Assembly (NCBI RefSeq): GCF_000003815.2
Contig: NC_049987.1
Span: forward strand, 20,000,614-20,057,886
DNA length: 57,273 nucleotides
Reading direction: 5' to 3'
Source of the DNA: Branchiostoma floridae
Taxonomy: Eukaryota; Chordata; Leptocardii; Amphioxiformes; Branchiostomatidae
Shown here one piece after another: positions 22,201-32,900 of this stretch. The first letter of the stretch is position 1. Every line of letters begins with the position of its first letter. The position numbers and the translations under genes were made by a program. Below the pieces are notes generated by a model. It was given only the letters and a program-made list of their open reading frames with translations. It searched no databases and was not told the DNA's origin.

Positions 22201-24770
22201 GACGCAAATACTCAACATCGTCTTTCTTTCAGCTTTAATGATAGTATTTTTTTCAAGAAAAACGGTCGTGCTAGATTAAAATTTTACATAACGAGCATAT
22301 TACCTGTAGGAGTGCTAAACACTACATGTGTATTTTGAATCTAACAAGAATGTATATTCCGTCAATTGCGGAAAATAACTCAATTGTAATTATGGTTTCA
22401 TGGCTGTAGACATTAGTGTCAATATATACCGAATTCCTCTGCTTGTAGAATAGGCAGATCTTGCTACCTATTTTCAGCCAAGGTGCACTACAAAGTTTTC
22501 TAGCAACCAAAAACGTCTCGTATTATTTTCAATGATTGTGTCCAGTTGTTCTCGGTCGTTTACAAGTTGTTTCGGTCATTCACAAGTTGTTTTCGGTAGT
22601 TTACAAGTTGTTTTGTGTAATTAGTAATAGTTGTTTTCGGTAATTATATAAATACCTGCAAGCTGTTTTTGGTACTTTTCGACATCTCCTCATTTACAAG
22701 CGGCCCCATATCGCACGTACTAAGCAAATAGCTGATACGTGTAAACAAATGGTACTTAAAGTACGACAGAAAGCATGTAAACAATTAAACGGACACACGC
22801 AGATCTAATCGGTTTTTATACTCTAACAGTACCACTTAGTGTGCAGTTATGACGCTCTATAACTATATTCAGTTTATTGTAATCATACCAGAATTTTTTT
22901 CAAATCTAATATGCTACAAATACTATTAGGCTTATTGTACTACCTGTCAGAATAATTATCGATAAGCTTGTCTGCTAGGGCCTTGGTGACGCGTTGACGG
23001 TATGTACAAAACAAGCAATACCTTAGCGGGGTCAAATAAGGGTCAGATTTCGTTCGAAGCATTGTTTGCCTATCCCAGAGACAAAGGCTGGTTTTTGAAA
23101 CTGCATGGTTTTAATTCTCTCTTTCTCTTACAGAGCGTTAGTTTAATCCTAAAGGTAGATTAGTCTAGAATGTTTGTAAAGTGACTTCGTGTTAGTAAAA
23201 TGATCATAATGGCGACACCCGTTGACAGCTTTTCTAATGTGACAAATAACGTTTTGAAAGCTAGATTAGAATTGACGTACACAATTAAGTAGGCTGTACT
23301 GTTATCAAGGGTACATGTAGGGGTTTCCGACGTCTATGACATTGTCTATTGAAGCGCAGCAGAGTTGCTTGTTTGTTTGAATTATATAACGTTACCAGGT
23401 TAGCCACCTCAATGTGAAACATACAGTATAACTACAAGTTTTGCACGCAACAGTACAAGCAGCATATCAGGACAAACCGGGAAAAATACCTAATATCTAC
23501 AATTGATCATTAAAGTTGTGGGGGGTTCTTTAGAGGTGTTGTTCTCCCTTGAACACGGGACCTCCACTAACATCCTATCCGAGGAACGTTAATGGACCTA
23601 GCCGAAGCTGGGTACTTATTTACTTATGTGTGTGTGTATGTTGGGCATGGGTTCAAAACCTATTGTGAGGTGCATCTGGACCTGTTAGAAATTCAAACTC
23701 AGTACCCCCAAGTTCCAGCCCTTACCATTAGGCCTCATACCTGTCGCCGAATGGTATTTCTATCAGAGTTCATAGTATTCTCGTACTACATTTGTGTACC
23801 TACATGTATAGCAGCCTGGTAAAACCTCGCTGCAGAGACTACTCTTCCAAAACACGACATGTACTGAAAAGCATTTCTGTCAGAGTTCGTAGTGTATGCT
23901 AGTACTACATGAGAGAGAACTGGTTTATTCATTTAAACACACAATGCCATGTACAAGATTATAGTCCGAGGACTAAATTGCCTCATGCAGTGTACAGGAG
24001 AGGCTGTCGCTTAGGAGTATAACAATGGAATGTTCTGCCTAAGTCCATTAGTCTAAATATACTTATCACAATATTCACTAAACTTTACAATTTAAAAGTG
24101 TGATCTACACACCCTCAAGTATATATATCTATGTCAATAATAAAATCGATCTCATTCGGAATGATTAAAATGTGACACTTCAAAGTCTAATGTGAGTTTA
24201 ACAGATCGATACAATATGGCAGCGTGGTATTCCTAAAACTCGATGTACGGCACTTAAACTGGCTGAAGTGTCAGCATTTCTGAGGTCCCTGCCATGTACC
24301 TCAGAGCGGCGTGGTGGTAGCCAGTTGGAAACCTCAGACTGAACAATAGATCTGGCATACTTCAGGCAGAGAGCTTTACGCCTTACATGCAGAGGTTCTA
24401 GTTCACACATTTGTAGCGCTGAACTGTAGGAACTGAAAATTTGCGTACCTACCTGTATAGCGGCCTGGTAAAACCTCGCTGCAGAAACCACCCTTCCAAA
24501 ACACGACATGAAGATTCTTGAAATCTCTTGAAAGATTTCGCTGGGTCTGACGGTGGCGAGCGACCCGAGGTTACAGTCGGGCAGGTCACGGAGGAAGTCC
24601 GCCGCGGCGTCTAGCACAGCCCGGCGGGTTATAGCGCCATGAGACCAGTTGTCATCACCGTCTTCATCCGTAGGGTTTAGGCTAAATCCAACCAACGGTA
24701 TAAAACAGTTCACTGCTGTCACGCTTAGTAGTAGAGACAACAGCAACAAGTGTGCTTTAGACAGCCACAT
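9966..24770 (-). CDS. VWA7: VWA7-like von Willebrand A-domain protein, alternative secreted/membrane 3' ends
   Basis: Seventeen exons seen, all phase-consistent: 250 residues before the gap at 19270-20178 and 814 after it. Order: signal peptide ([19 protein letters not shown]), N-terminal region starting at [11 protein letters not shown], then [11 protein letters not shown], cysteines in CVDCSK and [15 protein letters not shown], a VWA domain (metal site [21 protein letters not shown]), a beta-rich C-terminal half, a membrane helix ([15 protein letters not shown] then CCC) and a basic tail. FYSHSNW and PKGGINKDS followed by a hemicentin-like VWA are the marks of vertebrate VWA7 (from family knowledge). 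ATG at 24770 has a CCACC context and opens a clear signal peptide. VWA domains usually bind metal-dependent protein ligands; the ligand is unknown. Skipping the last splice gives a protein without the anchor. Confidence 0.87.
10822..10827 (-). terminator. Candidate polyadenylation signal of the short VWA7-like transcript
   Basis: AATAAA on the minus strand, 23 nt after the TAA of exon 16, with a T/GT-rich stretch (TCTTGTTTTGT) downstream near 10793-10803. It would end the transcript inside intron 16. Confidence 0.55.
10851..10985 (-). CDS. VWA7: VWA7-like exon 16, with optional stop
   Basis: Acceptor TGTGTTCTAG, phase 0. Ends TATCCNPK. Two readings exist. Spliced at 10855 (AA|GTAACT, phase 2) it continues into exon 17. 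Unspliced, the next codon is TAA (10853-10851), giving a secreted protein. Confidence 0.8.
   Translation of the reverse strand, partial: GYGLQSINPRTFATNYTWTVEQFAPGLSDTTIIANYTATCCNPK
11311..11480 (-). repeat. Possible LINE 3' tail fragment
   Basis: T-rich start (TTTTATTTTATTTTGATTTA) then A-rich low-identity sequence in intron 15 looks like an old reverse-orientation LINE end. Weak evidence. Confidence 0.3.
11533..11652 (-). CDS. VWA7: VWA7-like exon 15
   Basis: 120 nt, phase 0 to 0, acceptor TTTCTATACAG, donor GAG|GTAAGC. Cysteine-containing: [14 protein letters not shown] and [10 protein letters not shown]. Confidence 0.84.
12103..12262 (-). CDS. VWA7: VWA7-like exon 14
   Basis: 160 nt, phase 2 to 0, acceptor TGTATTTAG, donor CCG|GTGTGT. 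Thr/Val-rich strands: [11 protein letters not shown] and [12 protein letters not shown], then [11 protein letters not shown]. Confidence 0.85.
13023..13229 (-). CDS. VWA7: VWA7-like exon 13
   Basis: 207 nt, phase 2 to 2, donor AG|GTGAGA. Contains [20 protein letters not shown] and [11 protein letters not shown], a bacterial-like beta-sandwich pattern. A second acceptor 6 nt downstream (13223) keeps frame. Confidence 0.85.
13870..14077 (-). CDS. VWA7: VWA7-like exon 12
   Basis: 208 nt, phase 1 to 2, acceptor TTGTTCTCCAG, donor GG|GTATGC. Contains [12 protein letters not shown] and [18 protein letters not shown]; an Ig-like beta domain. Confidence 0.86.
14168..14366. repeat. CA-rich microsatellite with GA run
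   Basis: Interrupted (CA)n and (GA)n tract (GAGAGAGAGAGAGAGA near 14214) in an intron of the VWA7-like gene. Confidence 0.85.
14731..14976 (-). CDS. VWA7: VWA7-like exon 11
   Basis: 246 nt, phase 1 to 1. Contains [20 protein letters not shown] and VDFAYSFVK, the pattern seen after the VWA in VWA7 and hemicentin. Confidence 0.88.
15517..15649 (-). CDS. VWA7: VWA7-like exon 10
   Basis: 133 nt, phase 0 to 1. Strand-rich sequence: [20 protein letters not shown] then LQVFNPAG, an Ig-like or galactose-binding-like fold in the family. Confidence 0.84.
16121..16200 (-). CDS. VWA7: VWA7-like exon 9
   Basis: 80 nt, phase 1 to 0, acceptor [22 protein letters not shown] closes the VWA region, then [12 protein letters not shown]. 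Confidence 0.84.
16950..17058 (-). CDS. VWA7: VWA7-like exon 8: end of VWA domain
   Basis: 109 nt, phase 0 to 1, acceptor TTTCATAG, donor [15 protein letters not shown] is the last VWA strand. [16 protein letters not shown] is a basic insertion, then [11 protein letters not shown]. Confidence 0.85.
17359..17475 (+). repeat. Dispersed ~115-bp repeat, copy 1
   Basis: Shares ATCATGTAAATGTGTAA, TTGCATAAAATTTACAAAAG and GGAGGTATGAGGTC with 30436-30545. It contains no frame. Probably a non-autonomous element fragment. Confidence 0.7.
17510..17739 (-). CDS. VWA7: VWA7-like exon 7: VWA domain, continued
   Basis: 230 nt, phase 1 to 0. [18 protein letters not shown] is the hemicentin/VWA7-type second metal-site segment. 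[13 protein letters not shown] supplies the third (FTDA). Confidence 0.9.
18087..18276 (-). CDS. VWA7: VWA7-like exon 6: VWA domain with metal site
   Basis: 190 nt, phase 0 to 1. [16 protein letters not shown] holds the MIDAS motif in its DxTGS form, followed by the helix [10 protein letters not shown] and strand [10 protein letters not shown]. Confidence 0.9.
18620..18795 (-). CDS. VWA7: VWA7-like exon 5
   Basis: 176 nt, phase 1 to 0, acceptor CATATTCCAG, donor AAG|GTACAT. Contains [23 protein letters not shown] and a helix ([17 protein letters not shown]) leading to the VWA domain. Confidence 0.87.
19037..19269. repeat. (GT)n/(GC)n microsatellite at gap edge
   Basis: Long interrupted GT run with an alternating GC core (19187-19204). 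All long open frames over it come from the repeat and from Ns. Confidence 0.95.
19270..20178. other. Assembly gap, 909 N
   Basis: Run of N next to a (GT)n tract on its left. It removes the 3' end of VWA7-like exon 4 and its donor. As exon 5 begins in phase 1 at the expected next family motif, probably only a few codons are missing. Confidence 0.95.
20179..20275 (-). CDS. VWA7: VWA7-like exon 4 (cut by assembly gap)
   Basis: Acceptor CCACCTAG in phase 2 completes a Trp codon with exon 3 and continues [20 protein letters not shown] and TDMDGND into the Ns. The donor must lie inside the gap. Confidence 0.83.
20869..21008 (-). CDS. VWA7: VWA7-like exon 3
   Basis: 140 nt, phase 0 to 2, acceptor TTTCAAAG, donor CTG|GTACGT. 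Begins [17 protein letters not shown], a family hallmark, and ends [13 protein letters not shown]. Confidence 0.88.
21428..21545 (+). repeat. tRNA-derived SINE fragment
   Basis: GGATCCTGAGTTCGAATC resembles a B box. It is followed by CTTAGGAAATGCAATGCACTTTACCGG and a CACCCATGTGTGAAAATGTG segment, the usual SINE body order. Confidence 0.55.
21718..21912 (-). CDS. VWA7: VWA7-like exon 2
   Basis: 195 nt, phase 0 to 0, acceptor TTGATTGACAG, donor CAG|GTATGT. Encodes [18 protein letters not shown] and [17 protein letters not shown], a helical stretch of the N-terminal region. Confidence 0.87.
22553..22685. repeat. Short tandem repeat, ~21-bp unit
   Basis: About six degenerate copies of a unit like CGGTCGTTTACAAGTTGTTT in intron 1 of the VWA7-like gene. 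Confidence 0.75.
23755..23912 (-). pseudogene. Duplicated fragment of VWA7-like exon 1 inside a tandem repeat
   Basis: 23800-23865 repeats about 65 nt of the 3' end of exon 1 (24449-24513), including RFYQAAI and the donor area, where CAG|GT has become CATGT. Flanking direct repeats (TTTCTRTCAGAGTTCRTAGT at 23757 and 23873) show a ~116-bp local duplication. It is cut off and would not splice. Confidence 0.75.
23915..24015 (-). repeat. Possible LINE 3' tail
   Basis: GGTTTATTCATTTAAACACA and AGTCCGAGGACTAAATTGCC resemble the reverse complement of a LINE 3' end, like the CCCGAGGGCTAATTGC tails elsewhere in the window. Old and uncertain. Confidence 0.35.
24453..24770 (-). CDS. VWA7: VWA7-like exon 1: signal peptide and N-terminal region
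   Basis: 318 nt, ends CAG|GTAGGT in phase 0. Signal peptide about residues 1-22, then [18 protein letters not shown] and a cysteine at PDCNLG. A decayed copy of its last ~65 nt lies at 23800-23865. Confidence 0.88.
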
Positions 24771-27700
24771 GGTGGGGACAAAACTACGGACACTAACTGT
24801 TCAGTGGATTCAACAGAAGAACTGACCACGCTCTGTCGGGTCTACTGAAAGTGCGTAAAGGAATTAAAAAGAACAAGAAATAAAGGACATGCACCGAAAG
24901 TGCGAAATGAACGAAAAGGAAAGTACCGAAAGTGCGAAAATGAACGTGAAGGAACTAAATAGAACTATTAAGGGAACGAAAATGAACGATAAATAACGAA
25001 GTATGAAGCAAACTGTACGTAAGGACTAAGATTCAGTTACTAGTGAGGGGGTAGATAAATATCGTTTAGTATACGTTTTCAGAATTAACCCACAATGAGG
25101 CAAAATTGCAACGTTGGTACTGTACTTTTATGGCGTCTGTTCTTCCAAGATACGAGCGCCGTATGCAAAATGACCCCCGATTTCGTTCCTTTTCATTCCC
25201 TTTCGTTCCTTGTCGCATTTTCAGTACACCGATAAAGATGTTTATGGCTGGCGTTTTGTTGACCAAAGGGGCGCGGTTGTTGTCCCTGCTTGTGGTATTT
25301 ACGATACTGAAAACGTCACACCTGTCCTGTAGTCAAGGGAGACTGTACTTCTTAAGATGACGCACGATAAGATTAAAATTAAGGTCAGGGAAAATGTCGT
25401 GTTTTTTGTTACCAAACACCAAAAACCAACTGATCCAACGCTGAATAGATTCATTAGTCACGTATGTGCATATCAAGCAGTGATCACTAGTACTTTTTAA
25501 AGGTAATCACATTGGTCCAAGTCTTTAATTTTTCGACCGCTGGTAATAATAAGGAGCATAAACTTTCGACATAAATCCAAATTTTTGTAGACTTTTCTTG
25601 TATTAACACCGTGGTATTACATACTCTGTTAACTGGATAGTGTTTTTATAGGACATTCATCTTGTTAAAATTTAAACAAACACAAAGGTATACACTTACC
25701 CTTAGCTTTGGCTTTGTCGGAATAAAGTTTAGCATTGCACTATGATTACTACCAATACAGTTGAGCTTCCATGGTGGATGGTGCTTTGTAAAAGATTTAG
25801 CAAACATTGCAAAAGTCCTTTGTTCAGTGTACTCATATTCTTGTTCTTGTACAATACGCATTTCTAAATAGATTTACCTTTAAGTCTTGTTAAAATAAAC
25901 GATCTATTTGACGCCCATTATTCAAGTGAACTCTTTGTCTAAACCAAGCTCTACAAAAACCTTTGGCCTTGAGCGTCAATGCGTGGGCTAGTAGCGTGTC
26001 CATATGTTTACCCATTCAATACCTGAAGTATTGGTTTATGGCAGACAATTGTGTAAACGTAGGCAGTGACGTCTTGCGTACAATCAACAATACGTTTTGA
26101 TCTCAAAGCGCATATTGACATTCTTATGTACACACTTAACTTACATATACAAAGTCTAAAATATTAGGACTTTCGTCCGTTGACTCAGTGAGTGAAGTTT
26201 TTAACCATACTATAAATCGTACAAAGCATCGGAAAACATATACGATAATGTCATAGAATGCCAAAGTCATTTTTAAGAGCGAAGAAGATGTGAAAGATAA
26301 AAAAAAGAAACTTTTGGTTAGTATACCATACTTTTTTGTATTTTGTCACTTGTTCAAACTTCCTGACCACTTACGGTCACCGTTTGTTTCTTGGCCAAAC
26401 ATGTTTTTTTTTAATTATTCGCACTCTTGCATCAATTTTGGATGCCCAGAGGATGTCATCCATTTAATCAAATTAACGTAGCCTACACTTTGAAATACAC
26501 ACACACACACACACACACGCAGATATACACACACACAAGGTAGAAGGTGCCACACGAAATCAATTAAAAGTTCAAGTTAACAATATGTTTCGTCGACTCA
26601 CAGTTTGCATGTACTACTTTACTGTAGCCAGGTTCTGTATGGTGTGTGATAGGTCACAGATTACGATGTATATTGTACCATCAACATCTGTTAGGCGATA
26701 ACCCTAAATTGAATCATTCACTTACTGATATAATACGTACAAGAATGTATTTATGTTTACTCAAGGAAAATAATATACGACTGCCTTAACTGCATTAAGC
26801 AAGACTCGACAGTGCATTAACGTCACCATCACCAACATGATATATATGACAGACATTTTTCTTTCTATTTTTGTCTGTATTTAAAAATATGTATCTTGAA
26901 CGCAATAGAGGAAGCAACTTCAGACTACATATATTATGGATCTTGTACTTGTAAAGTTTTTTTTTTTAGTTTTTTTCTCTGAGTTTTGCACTTCTAAAGA
27001 CTTTTGAGATAAGAACGCTGGATTATTTGTGACCGGTGAACAGGTCGGAGCGGGTCAGTAAACAGTGCAAACTAACCTTTTGATAACATTGTTTGCCATT
27101 TCTGACTCTACGTGATGAATTGTCGCAGGTAAACCCTTAACGCCATTTCAGGATGTCCAAGGTAAATAGTTAACACGCAACACTTACATTCTGATGGACA
27201 GGGCGTTGACGCATTTAAGCACGGGCGTTTTAAGGCCGGAATGCGTAAATGCAATGATGTCGGTAGGTATAAGCCCCAAGTAGATGTAAGGGCGGGGCTC
27301 ACTCTCAGAGTTGATTGGTGAGTGACGAAGTTGGATCGTCGGCTTGCTGATTCTTTTACGTATACGTAGTGTCTCACTAAATTTAAGCTGCACCGCGTTT
27401 GCGGCGTCACTGCAACCGAGCGATTCAAAAGAGCGCTTAACGAATTCAATCTATCGTAAAAAGGGAAAAAAAGTTTACGCTTCATCTTTTTTGTTGCCAT
27501 ACTCGTACATTTTGCATGATATCCCCATTATGAAGTTAAGGATAACACATTGTCAATTCACAGCGAAGCCGCCACCGTGTTGCATTCCAGTGGGATATTG
27601 CCAAACCGGGGCCCGGCCGGGATGTTTGCGGAATGGAAAAACAAAACTGTTTATCGAGGAAAATACATTGATAATGCTCATGACTATTTTTGTTACGATA

Positions 27701-29756
27701 TGTGTGTTTTGTTGTCTTTTATGTTACACGTTTCGTTCCTGAAAGCTGTCAGGCTGGACCCCTGTTTGTTAATTTGACCATAGCATTACTCGGTCCTGGG
27801 ATGTCATCCATAAAATTAACTTGCTGTGGGTAAGCGATAGCGTTACGCCTTTGTGAAATCCCCCCACACATTTACAATAATGGTACAGGCCACTAACCAC
27901 TGTCCTTGTCCTTTCGTCCTGAACTCTGAACTCTTACCCGTCGGAACAAACCACGCAACAGTGGTGGGGGTGCTTGTACGAATAGACGAATGTGTCAATT
28001 GCAATTACATTTAACAAAGTACAAATTTGTATTCAACTCACTAAAATATCACTATCGTTGAAATAGTATTGATTTTATGAGTACATATATCGTAAAATAA
28101 TAGTGCAGCGCTTCTTCAATGTCTACTGTTTACCGTGGTTTGTTCTTACCAAAGTTCATGCGGTCAACATTTAGGTTACTCCTGGCGAAATAAGCACGCA
28201 GCAGTGCATATAATCAAGGTGAGTTAGACCTCCTCTGTTTCCTTCTCTACTTAAAACATGCTGGTTAAGGCATGTATATATTCTGCTCCATTAGATAATG
28301 ATATAAACTCTAAGTTGTAGAGTCATTTTTACCCCAAAAGTTTGGAGCTGTCTAGACTCTACGTAAACAAAAATGGCGAGATATAGAGCATATATGGCGA
28401 CAGTCCGTGTGTTTGTGTCTCTAACACTGGCACTGAATTTTATCACCCTTACCATGTAAAGTGCTAGATCTGTGTGACGTAACATGCAAACCTTGGGCTC
28501 AGAACTAAAAGTTTATGGTTTTCACAATCGCCATGCACCCAAAGCTGTGTCCTTGGGAAATGCATTTTAATTCAGTTTCCTTCATGATAAAGCAATGCCC
28601 AAAAAAGACTTTCGGCCAATTTGTCTTAATACACGAACAAATCTGGTGCGCTAATGCTGTGCCATTATGCATGTCATTTGTGCCAACATTTGCTATCGAG
28701 GGTCGTAAGCTGTTGTTTTTTTCACCCTTTTTATGAGAGTTTATGTCATTTGGTAGGTATTTCGAATACGGTAGTGACTACAGGGTTTAGGTAACTGCTT
28801 TCCATTGTAATTTAGCGTGGAGCTTAGCGCCACCAAGACATCAACAATGGCATCTTAAGTAAACTATCAAATCATTCTATCAAATCAGCAATACCCACAT
28901 ATTGCATGATGATTATAACTGAACTGGATTGTAATTCTCAATTGTACGGGCTGTGACGACGATTCAGATATACATGATGGTTTCCTTTTGTTGAATAAAG
29001 GTAGGCGGGGCTGTCAAGGGAGCAAACTTTGACTTCGTTGTTAAGTGACGTTACTATTCAGTATCCCACCAACGTTCATTGCGCCAAGATGCGACTACTC
29101 ACAAACCAAACACAAAACGCATGGACACTTACTTTCGGTTGGATATAGGTCCATTGTAGCTTTGTTCACAAATTTTTATTTGATGCCATTACAAAACCAA
29201 CCACAAACGAAACACGTTTTTCTGTTGTATGTATCACCATTTATTGTTTATCTATTTCACTGTAAATTACATATAGCCACAAAACGTTATTTTCACCTTT
29301 CACAATGATAACCCATTCGCAAGTATCGTACATCAACTGGTCAAGCTTCAAGTCTGTCAATCTTAACGACTAATGTCATTGTAATTTCGTCATTGATATT
29401 GTCTCGAAAAAATGTAATAGCAACAAATAAATTGTCGTCTTTTTGCTGATATAAGACACATTTTCAATCATTGCTTTGCCACATACGTTGCCCTAGTTCT
29501 TCCGTACGTTTGTCCGTACAAAGATGATCACGGTGAGCAGGATAAAAAATAAATCTTCAACAATCATGAATGACACAAAAGTTACAACGAAGAGGATCAA
29601 TAAAAGTCAGTTTTCCAACATATTATGTAAAATCTAGATGATATGCACACCTTGGCCTATGACCGTTTCGTGTTGTTGTTTTGTTGTCAACAGAGGACTA
29701 AGCGCTGAACCAAGCAGAAACAAGATTGCTGACTTGTGTCTGTAGAAGCTTAGAAA
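24771..29756. other. Divergent intergenic region between VWA7-like gene and ABM gene
   Basis: About 5 kb between two divergent starts, so it should hold both promoters. Just upstream of the VWA7-like ATG (24840-24990) there are degenerate tandem copies of ACCGAAAGTGCGAAA. A short CA run lies at 26497-26537. No frame here has coding character, including the 130-codon one at 27108-27500. Confidence 0.6.
24840..24995. repeat. Degenerate GAAAGTGCG tandem repeat upstream of VWA7-like start
   Basis: Several copies of a 12-18 bp unit built on CCGAAAGTGCGAAA and GAACGAAAAGGAA, within 230 bp of the start codon. Confidence 0.6.
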
Positions 29757-29910
29757 ATGGCCGGCGCTTTCGTGTGGAACTTCTTCGTCCCTCCACCCAG
29801 CGGCGACCTGCCCAAACTAGTGGAGTACTGGTTCTATGTCGGGAACCACGTTGTCAACCATCACCCAGACTTCCTGGCGACACACCTGCACAAGAATCTG
29901 GACCCGAACC
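29757..29910 (+). CDS. ABM gene exon 1
   Basis: Residues 1-51, donor C|GTAAGC, phase 1. First strand and helix of ABM domain 1 and the hallmark FLATHLHKNLDPN. Confidence 0.85.
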
Positions 29911-32900
29911 GTAAGCACCAAGGTTTTGATTATTATAGAGATTTGCAATTTCGTGCCCGAGGGCTCATTGCACGTACAGTCTCAAAGTAATTAAACTATA
30001 TACATGTCTCAAATTCACACTAGTTTCCAATTAAATATAAGGTACTGCGTTTACTATTGTGGCGTTTGACTTCTTCTTTGAAGGTAGTGGTTAATGAATA
30101 AATTAAAATAAATTGGTCTTCCAAATAAGTGGGTTTTGTGAATGTGATAAAAACGTAAACTTTTGGTGATCTTCTAAATGGCAAAAGCTCAGCGAAATTG
30201 AGGCAACAGTTTAAAATAATCTGATTCGTCCGGTCACGTAGTGAGAACATTGACTGATAAAATGTATTTCATTTCCCACTGCGTTTATTATACAATGTGT
30301 ACACAATCTATCGTGGACAGGAAGCGTTTAGACGACTTCTCTTCTCTGCAATTCCAAAGAAAACTATCATTTTTCGTCTATTTCACGAAGAGACATGTAG
30401 TTAGACCGATTTGCATAATACATTCAATAATTGTAAATGATCAACATCACCATGCATAAATCATGTAAATGTGTAAATCATTTGCATAAAATTTACAAAA
30501 GCTCTGAATATTTCATGGAGGTATGAGGTCGCCAAACTGTAGATTATGTAATGTTATGCACATAATAGTTTTTTTTGTCAACGTCTGAACTTTCACCTTA
30601 GTTAAACCTAATGCAACATAGTATGGAGTACCAGGTAACAAACTCGAGAGCTTTAGAAAGCTTTTTACAAAAATAAACATCCAATATATATATATATATA
30701 TTTCCATTGTGTTTTGTTTTGTTTTGTTTTCTACAGCTAAGTTCGTCTATGTGAACTTCGGGATCTTCAAAACCGACGGATTCATATCTGGAAGAGGCAG
30801 GACAGAAGACATGAGACGTGTCATGATGGAAGCCCGCAAAATCAAAGAGGATGCAAAGGGTTTGATGGGTAAGTACAAGACTTTTCCAACATGGCGATAA
30901 AGAATTGTAGAATTCATCCACTTTACGGAAGCGCCCTCTGGCTGAACAGTTAAAAAGTGCACTAAAGAATCACAGACGAACCGTAACAAACGGAAATATA
31001 AATCAGAAAAATTCTCTCTCTGGAACTCCTTTTTTTAATACCCTTTATATTTTAGAAGCAAAACTATAATGATTATACAATTTATTTACAGGTGGTTTTG
31101 TAGAAGTGGCCGTGACTACTGGGAAGTCACCATACCCGTACGAACGCCCCAGTACCGCTCGCTTCATTGTCTCAAACTTCACGGTAAGTTTTTGGCTTTC
31201 AAATTTTCTACCACTAGAAAAGAGGGAGGTTTACCACTGGCGTATTAATTTTCTTTGTATTTGCACCTTTGCACTTAATATCATTGATTTTTGCACCATA
31301 ACTTAACATTGTGTTGATGGTTGGGGGAATTGTGGTATATCAAGGTCCAAAAGAAACCGCCTGTGGATTCCCGTGTAGTATTTTCAGGTACTGTAGTATT
31401 ACACACAGAGCAATGCCTACCACCTAAAATCACATCAGTATAGTCCATGGGGATCGGGTCTGCCTTACTGTAGGTCATGATAACTTTAATTTGAGACACC
31501 CGGCGATACCTGGTGATCGCATGATAACTTAAAGGCTAGGGCTCACTCTAAATGTAGAAATGTTCGCGGTGGATTAATGTTCGCGGTTTTCGCAGCGGCC
31601 GCTTCACCGCGAATTTAAAACCACCGCGAACATTTTTCCATAACGGTAAGAGACTACAGTGCATGGTGCTACCGCGAAATTAAAACCACCGCGAAAAGTC
31701 TATTTTCCCGCTACCGCGAAATTGAATCTCCGCGAACTTAAATGCATTTACAGTATTCATAAAGAAAGTATCCATACTTCAGGGAGGTATGAATTCGTCT
31801 ATATTTTAACTTGCTGTGTGAAATAGACCGAGCGGACTTACTAATAAAAGAACATGGTGTGTAATTGATCTGTTCAGAATTGATAATAATTTAAAGAATT
31901 GCTGCTTTGTCTATTCTACATTTAGGTACCTGACGATGTGTCATCTGAGGATTTCGAGGCCAACTGGCAAGACTGGACGGGAGTCAGTCTGTTGGAGAAG
32001 GAAGCATCCCCCGACATGGGTGTTGTATCCAACTTTCGTCAGTATCTAACTTTCGTAATATGCCGATTCCTGGATATCCAGGAATCGTCCTGAGCAGAAG
32101 GACGATTCCTGGATATCCAGAAATCGTCGCAAACAGGACGTTTCCTGGATAGACGACGGTGTTTATCCAGAATGTGTACGTGGGGGTGGAGCTTCCTGTT
32201 TTCGAGGGAGGAGACTATGCGGAGGGCGGGGGCATGTTGTTTTCGTCAGAAAGCCGCCATCTTTGTATCTCCCCGCAAGAAGATTGTGTAGTTTATTCTG
32301 TTGATCCTGGTGTTACAGAACTTATAATAAACGAATGTTGATAATGATACTTTGATGTTTACATGTTACTTACGTATCAGGCCAAAAATGCTTTTTGTGT
32401 AATGAATTAACAAATGGCAGTCAAGATGGGATAAAGTTACTGTTGTTTTCCGTATAGCGACACATTCACGGTAACGTGTTAATAGCATCCAGATGGCGTC
32501 CCTTTGTCACACAAGGCCTGGTCCACATCCTGGATATCCAGGAAACGGCTTGAACAGGAGGACGCTTCCTGGATATCCAGAAAACGGCTTGAACAGGCTC
32601 AGGACGAATCCTGGATATCCAGAAAACGGCTTGAACAGGCTCAGGACGAATCCTGGATATCCAGAAAACGGCCTGAACAGGAGGACGATTCCTGGATATT
32701 CAGAAAACGGCCTGAACGCCTGACGAAAATAAGGAATTCTCCCGCCATTTTTGATTTGCGAGCAAGTGGTCACTGTGGGTCACGCACGCACCGCAATGGT
32801 ATCCTGCACCGCGGGTGCCCCGTAATACTCTGAACGCATGTCTAAAGACAACCGTTGTCCACAACGATAGACAATAACAGTCGCACGACTATATTATGTG

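Noticed and set aside
27108-27500. 130-codon minus-strand frame
   Set aside because: No recognisable domain, low-complexity composition, overlaps a similar-length frame on the other strand, and no splice partner.
27890-28260. Possible extra promoter or RNA gene
   Set aside because: No box structure, no conserved fold and no frame found.
32493-32833. Frames with GYPENGLNR or SWISRKRLEQ repeats
   Set aside because: Products of the palindromic minisatellite. They lie in an intron, and both plus frames and the minus frame are open because the unit is a multiple of three.
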